10,369 nt of DNA from JABIFK01 sp047619225 (GTDB lineage: Bacteria; Latescibacterota; UBA2968): contig JBLHJX010000187.1 in the NCBI GenBank assembly GCA_047619225.1, positions 1-10,369 on the forward strand. The letters are read 5' to 3'. Both the position numbers and the translations under genes were made by a program. Below the pieces are notes generated by a model that was not told the origin of the DNA, searched no databases, and saw only the letters and a list, made by a program, of their open reading frames with translations. Shown piece after piece: positions 7,025 to 10,369 of the stretch; position 1 is the first letter of the stretch; each line of letters starts with the position of its first letter.

Positions 7025-7031
7025 TCATGTT

Positions 7032-7352
7032 ATGCCAACTTATGAATATGCCTGCCCCGACTGCGAACATGAGTTTGAAGCATTTCACTCCATAACAGCA
7101 AAACCGATTCGCAAATGCCCTGAATGTGGCAAACGCAAAGTGCAACGCCTCATCAGTGGTGGCGCCGGATTGCTCTTTAAAGGTTCTGGTTTTTACATTA
7201 CAGACTACCGCAGCGACAATTATAAAAGTGCTGCAAAAAAAGACTCTGACTCTTCATCTGGCAGCAAGACCGAAAGCAAAACATCCGATGCCAAGACATC
7301 AGAGACAAAAAAGCCAGAGACAAAAAAGCCTTCAAAAAAAGACGCTGCATAA
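7032..7352 (+). CDS. FmdB-family zinc-ribbon protein
   Basis: The 106-residue product begins MPTYEYACPDC, the hallmark of the FmdB putative regulatory or zinc-ribbon family. Cysteines at 8 and 11 (CPDC) and at 29 and 32 (CPEC) form two CxxC knuckles expected to hold one Zn2+. The segment KVQRLISGGAGLLFKGSGFYITDYR (given in two parts: KVQRLISGG, then GSGFYITDYR at 51-60) is also typical. Residues 66-106 are a low-complexity tail rich in Ser, Lys, Thr and Glu, with a perfect ETKKP doublet; it is probably disordered. Family members are small cytoplasmic proteins named after a formamidase-linked regulator, but no general biochemical role is settled. The gene is 28 bases upstream of dnaK with no terminator between, so the two are probably one transcript. 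Confidence 0.9.
   Translation: MPTYEYACPDCEHEFEAFHSITAKPIRKCPECGKRKVQRLISGGAGLLFKGSGFYITDYRSDNYKSAAKKDSDSSSGSKTESKTSDAKTSETKKPETKKPSKKDAA
7300..7329. repeat. 15-bp perfect direct repeat inside the fmdB-like tail
   Basis: CAGAGACAAAAAAGC occurs twice in tandem (7300-7314 and 7315-7329), coding for the duplicated Glu-Thr-Lys-Lys-Pro. The unit is a multiple of three, so copy-number change would keep the frame. The A6 runs make it a likely slippage site. Confidence 0.8.
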
Positions 7353-7364
7353 AGCGTCACATTC

Positions 7365-7372
7365 AAAAGGAG
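7365..7372 (+). promoter_or_regulatory. Ribosome binding site of dnaK
   Basis: AAAAGGAG ends 8 bases before the ATG at 7381. It is the strongest Shine-Dalgarno in the window, in keeping with a highly expressed chaperone. Confidence 0.8.
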
Positions 7373-7380
7373 TTTAAACG

Positions 7381-9297
7381 ATGGGAAAAGTAATCGGTAT
7401 CGATTTAGGAACCACAAACTCGTGTGTGGCTGTGATGGAAGGCGGCGACCCTGTTGTGATTCCCAACGCTGAAGGTGGTCGTACGACGCCATCTGTTGTT
7501 GCATTTGCAAAAGACGGTGAACGTTTGGTGGGTCAAGTGGCCAAACGTCAGGCAGTCACCAACCCTGGTAAAACCATTTACTCCATTAAACGATTCATGG
7601 GACGTCAATACAATGAAGTGAGCACGGAAATAACAGAAGTACCCTATAAAGTTGTCAGTGGTATGGGTAACTTGGCGGCTGTGGAATTAGATGACAAAAC
7701 CTTTACGCCACCAGAGATCTCGGCGATGATCCTTCAAAAAATGAAGCAAACTGCCGAAGATTACCTAGGTGAACCCGTCACCCAAGCCGTGGTCACAGTG
7801 CCTGCTTATTTTAACGACGCACAACGTCAAGCCACCAAAGACGCTGGCAAAATTTCTGGCCTCGAAGTGTTGCGCATTGTCAACGAACCCACAGCCGCAG
7901 CTTTGGCTTATGGTTTGGACAAAAAAGGCGATGAAAAAATCGCCGTTTATGATCTGGGTGGTGGCACGTTTGACATCTCTATTCTCGAATTGGGCGATGG
8001 TGTTTTTGAAGTGAAATCCACCAATGGAGATACCCACTTGGGTGGAGATGACTTTGATCAACGTCTCATCGATTGGTTGGCTGAAGAATTTTTGAAAGAA
8101 AATAGTGTTGACCTGCGCAAAGATCCTATGGCATTGCAACGCTTAAAAGAAGCCGCTGAAAAAGCCAAGTGTGAATTGTCTAGCTCTGCATCAACAGATG
8201 TAAATCTGCCCTTTATTACGGCAGATGCATCAGGGCCTAAGCACTTAAACGTGACCCTCACACGCGCCAAATTTGAACAATTGGTTGATGAGTTGGTCGA
8301 GCGCACCAAACAGCCTTGTCTGCAAGCCATTAAAGATGCCGGTTTGTCTACTTCTGAGATTAACGAAGTCATCTTGGTGGGGGGAAGCACGCGCATACCC
8401 AAAATTCAGGAAACAGTGAAAGCGCTTTTTGGTAGAGAACCCAACAGAGGCGTAAACCCCGATGAAGTGGTAGCCCTTGGCGCAGCTATCCAAGCGGGTG
8501 TATTGGCCGGTGAGGTTACGGACGTACTCTTGCTCGATGTTACGCCATTGTCTGTGGGTATTGAAACCCTCGGTGGTGTGATGACCAAACTGATTGAACG
8601 CAACACAACCATTCCATCGAAAAAGACAGAAGTCTTTTCGACAGCAGCCGACAGCCAACCCTCGGTAGAAATTCATGTGATTCAGGGCGAACGTGAAATG
8701 GCCGTTGACAACCGTACGATTGGTCGCTTTCACCTGGATGGCATTCCACCAGCACCTCGCGGAGTGCCTCAAATTGAAGTCACCTTCGATATTGACGCCA
8801 ATGGCATTATGAATGTTGCTGCCAAAGACAAAGGCACCGGCAAAGAGCAAAACATCCGCATTGAGGCCTCTTCGGGTCTTTCGGATGAGGAAGTTGAAAA
8901 GATGGTAAATGATGCGCAGGCCAATGCCGCTGAAGACAAACTGAAACGCGAAGCGGTTGAGACCAAGAATCAAGCCGAGCAACAAGTGCATCAAACGGAA
9001 AAACAACTTGAAGAAATGGGTGACAAAGTCAGCGAAGAGTCGAAGGCCAAAGTCACCGAAGCTGTTGAAAAAGTCAAAGAAGCGCTTAAAGGCGACAATG
9101 CAGAGAGTATCAAAACAGCCAATGAAAACCTCACGCAGGTTTGGCATGCGGTTGCGAGTGAACTCTATCAGCAAGCTGCTGCCGAAGGTGAAGGAGCGCC
9201 TGGCGCAGAACCGGATCAAGAAGCACCCGGGGCAGACGGCGCAGATGACAGTGCTGTGGATGCTGAATTTGAGGTGGTGGATGATGAGAAGAAGTAA
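7381..9297 (+). CDS. dnaK: Molecular chaperone DnaK (Hsp70)
   Basis: This 638-residue protein is a full-length cytoplasmic Hsp70, an ATP-driven chaperone that binds exposed hydrophobic peptides and works with DnaJ and GrpE. The nucleotide-binding domain (about 1-380) shows the phosphate-1 loop IDLGTTNS (7-14), Lys70, VPAYFNDAQRQATKDAG (140-156), NEPTAAALAYG (168-178), the phosphate-2 loop DLGGGTFD (191-198) and the adenosine motif GGSTRIP (334-340). The linker is DVLLLDVTPL (381-390). The substrate-binding beta domain follows, with TLGGVMTKLIERNTTIP (396-412). The helical lid runs from about 500 to 600, and an acidic, Gly/Ala-rich tail ends in DAEFEVVDDEKK. The GrpE-contact insertion typical of Gram-negative DnaK (around 75-100) is present. 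No grpE, dnaJ or hrcA flanks it; its neighbours are the fmdB-like gene upstream and a convergent lipoprotein gene downstream. All signature residues seem intact. Confidence 0.98.
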   Translation: MGKVIGIDLGTTNSCVAVMEGGDPVVIPNAEGGRTTPSVVAFAKDGERLVGQVAKRQAVTNPGKTIYSIKRFMGRQYNEVSTEITEVPYKVVSGMGNLAAVELDDKTFTPPEISAMILQKMKQTAEDYLGEPVTQAVVTVPAYFNDAQRQATKDAGKISGLEVLRIVNEPTAAALAYGLDKKGDEKIAVYDLGGGTFDISILELGDGVFEVKSTNGDTHLGGDDFDQRLIDWLAEEFLKENSVDLRKDPMALQRLKEAAEKAKCELSSSASTDVNLPFITADASGPKHLNVTLTRAKFEQLVDELVERTKQPCLQAIKDAGLSTSEINEVILVGGSTRIPKIQETVKALFGREPNRGVNPDEVVALGAAIQAGVLAGEVTDVLLLDVTPLSVGIETLGGVMTKLIERNTTIPSKKTEVFSTAADSQPSVEIHVIQGEREMAVDNRTIGRFHLDGIPPAPRGVPQIEVTFDIDANGIMNVAAKDKGTGKEQNIRIEASSGLSDEEVEKMVNDAQANAAEDKLKREAVETKNQAEQQVHQTEKQLEEMGDKVSEESKAKVTEAVEKVKEALKGDNAESIKTANENLTQVWHAVASELYQQAAAEGEGAPGAEPDQEAPGADGADDSAVDAEFEVVDDEKK

Positions 9298-9317
9298 GTA
9301 GGGCTTGTCATGAAAAG

Positions 9318-9353
9318 AAAAAGGGGAGACGATTTTATCGTCTCCCCTTTTTT
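9318..9353. terminator. Bidirectional rho-independent terminator between dnaK and the SH3 lipoprotein gene
   Basis: GGGGAGACGAT (9323-9333) pairs perfectly with ATCGTCTCCCC (9337-9347) around TTT. Six T follow on the + strand (9348-9353), and five A precede the stem (9318-9322), giving a T-tract on the - strand too. It lies 20 bases after dnaK and about 30 bases beyond the stop of the convergent gene, so it can end both transcripts. Confidence 0.92.
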
Positions 9354-9384
9354 GCCTTCGGCGACTTACTTTTTTTAACAGCGA

Positions 9385-10179
9385 TCAGGTTTTTTCGATG
9401 GTCACCCGAATAACACCCAAAGGTTTCACAAATAGAAAACGCACGGTTTTGCTTTTGGTATCAAACCCGCCTTCGCCTTTGTCTTTGCTCGAAAGGCCTT
9501 GTAAAAAATCTACCACCCAATCTGTGTCACGTTTCCATTGAGAAACAGCGTTTTGCACAAATTGCCGTACCAAATCGGCATTGCGACGCAAATCGGCATC
9601 TGAAACATCCACGGTAGACACCATCATTTCGGACCGTTGTAAATCGGCTTCTTGCCCCCAAAACTCAACCACCACTTGCCCACCTGCACCAGCGCCCATA
9701 TGGCGTGGTTGACCTTCTAAAAGATCCATCTCTTCTAAAGGTAAATCGTCTGGTAAACCCACAAGCATTCCATCAATTGACATCTTAGAAGATGTTGTCC
9801 TTTGTGATGTTTGAGACGGGCGCTGCCGTACACGGGATTTGTTTGTACTGGAACGATGCGCCAAGTCTGTTTGCAACGCTGCGCGGACAGCCGCAGCATC
9901 TCCCAAGTAATTGCCATGAACCCACCCCACGGTCTTGTCACCAACCTGTACTTGCAACCACGGATCTCCTTTTTCAACCACAACCAATTCCTGTCCACGT
10001 TTCAATCTTGCCACCACATTGGACTTTGTTGTTGGTTTATCGCGCAAATTGAGCACTGTAGCAGTCACATAAGTCAACGCGCGCTCTTCGGGCTGGAAAT
10101 ATTCACATCCACTAAAAACAAACAGTGCAAAAAGAAAGCCGACATAGAATCGGTCGGCAAAGAAATACGAACCACGCAT
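9385..10179 (-). CDS. Probable lipoprotein with bacterial SH3 domain
   Basis: The product is 264 residues from the ATG at 10179. A GTG one codon upstream (10182) could also be used, but the purine-rich AGGGG at 10187-10191 is better spaced for the ATG. The N-terminus has a basic start, a hydrophobic run (YVGFLFALFVFSG) and Cys25 in a lipobox-like FSGC, so it is probably lipidated and held at the outer face of a membrane. Residues 36-93 fit a bacterial SH3 (SH3b) domain, with the patterns LNLRDKPTTKSNVV, LKRGQEL and GWVHGNYL. Such domains often bind peptidoglycan or mediate envelope interactions. A Ser/Thr/Arg-rich linker (109-133) joins it to a C-terminal region (134-264) I cannot assign; it has a helical segment around 192-230 and ends in beta-like VRFLFVKPLGVIRVTIEKT. 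No catalytic motif is evident. It converges with dnaK across a shared terminator. Confidence 0.8.
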   Translation of the reverse strand: MRGSYFFADRFYVGFLFALFVFSGCEYFQPEERALTYVTATVLNLRDKPTTKSNVVARLKRGQELVVVEKGDPWLQVQVGDKTVGWVHGNYLGDAAAVRAALQTDLAHRSSTNKSRVRQRPSQTSQRTTSSKMSIDGMLVGLPDDLPLEEMDLLEGQPRHMGAGAGGQVVVEFWGQEADLQRSEMMVSTVDVSDADLRRNADLVRQFVQNAVSQWKRDTDWVVDFLQGLSSKDKGEGGFDTKSKTVRFLFVKPLGVIRVTIEKT

Positions 10180-10285
10180 CACACCACCCCTGTCAGGAAG
10201 TTCAAAAGGTCAACGAATTGGGTTTTCAAAATATCCTAAAAGCAGATTGAAATCAAGGAGAAAAATCAGATAGACGAACCACGTC

Positions 10286-10369
10286 CTACCATCCAAAACC
10301 ATTGCGCACTTCGATTCGTTGATGACTCGCTACGCGCGTTAAGACTGATTCGCAATCTACCAAACCGTC
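10286..10369 (-). other. Open - strand frame at the right edge, possible 3' end of a gene or remnant
   Basis: Read from the right edge on the - strand, 27 codons are open and end at TAG (10288-10286), with a peptide ending HQRIEVRNGFGW. After the TAG the same frame stays open for ten more codons. It could be the tail of an upstream - strand gene or a decayed copy of one, or chance. The rest of 10183-10285 is the leader of the SH3 lipoprotein gene, and I see no clear promoter in it. Confidence 0.2.

Larger units (their letters stand above)
6689..7031. other. 343-bp spacer between sucC and the fmdB-like gene
   Basis: This gap holds, in order, a 7-bp repeat array with inverted segments (6694-6781), a rho-independent terminator (6794-6827), an A+T-rich stretch with a possible promoter (6895-6922), a 17-bp inverted repeat (6956-6972) and the fmdB ribosome site (7018-7024). 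A 30-codon frame at 6829-6921 begins right at the terminator T-tract, has no ribosome site and is probably chance. I see no RNA gene or riboswitch that I can name. Confidence 0.6.

Noticed and set aside
6830..7031. CIRCE or sigma-32 heat-shock element before fmdB-dnaK
   Set aside because: Neither the TTAGCACTC-N9-GAGTGCTAA dyad nor a CTTGAA/CCCCAT pair is present.
8245..9219. Long - strand frame (324 codons) opposite dnaK
   Set aside because: It lies wholly inside the unmistakable dnaK gene, a frequent artefact of its codon pattern, and shows no recognisable domain.
10210..10322. Inverted 9-mer TCAACGAAT (10210-10218) and ATTCGTTGA (10314-10322)
   Set aside because: The arms are 95 bases apart and short, so chance is the simplest explanation.
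1..10369. CRISPR array, tRNA or rRNA gene, insertion sequence or prophage
   Set aside because: No regularly spaced long repeats, cloverleaf signatures, transposase motifs or phage genes were found on either strand.

Overview
The window is about 10.4 kb of gene-dense bacterial chromosome. It holds five complete protein genes and one cut-off gene on the + strand side (a LysR-type regulator tail, a large secreted multidomain protein, gpmI, sucC, an fmdB-type gene and dnaK make up the + strand set) and one lipoprotein gene on the - strand. I see no rRNA, tRNA, CRISPR array, insertion sequence or phage gene. Base composition is moderate, near half G+C by eye. The 1029-residue secreted protein opens with paired DxDxDG-like calcium-binding repeats of the 'GFxDFxxFAxxFG' type and ends in a formylglycine-generating-enzyme-like domain. 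That combination is common in poorly cultured lineages around the FCB superphylum, Latescibacterota and Poribacteria. This lineage guess is an inference and is not firm.

Layout. Positions 3-368 are the 3' end of a LysR-type regulator, followed by a perfect 13-bp hairpin (410-447). Positions 529-3618 encode the secreted modular protein. A C-rich spacer carrying a 7-bp tandem repeat (3830-3860) leads into gpmI (3868-5430, phosphoglycerate mutase). A short spacer then leads into sucC (5522-6688, succinyl-CoA synthetase beta subunit), which lacks its usual partner sucD. Positions 6689-7031 are a 343-bp spacer with a second 7-bp repeat array, a strong terminator, a possible promoter and a small inverted repeat. 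fmdB-like (7032-7352) and dnaK (7381-9297) follow as a probable two-gene operon. dnaK converges on a - strand SH3-domain lipoprotein gene (9385-10179), and the two share a bidirectional terminator (9318-9353). The last 190 bases hold that gene's upstream region and perhaps the tail of another - strand frame.

How the genes relate. gpmI and sucC serve central carbon metabolism (lower glycolysis and the TCA cycle). dnaK and the zinc-ribbon protein next to it suggest a protein-quality-control unit, without grpE, dnaJ or hrcA in view. The two exported proteins belong to the cell envelope or surface. There is no sign of one dedicated multi-gene system. The window reads as ordinary core chromosome, and its unusual parts are the modular secreted protein, the unlinked sucC, the fmdB-dnaK pairing and the degenerate heptanucleotide repeats in several intergenic gaps.
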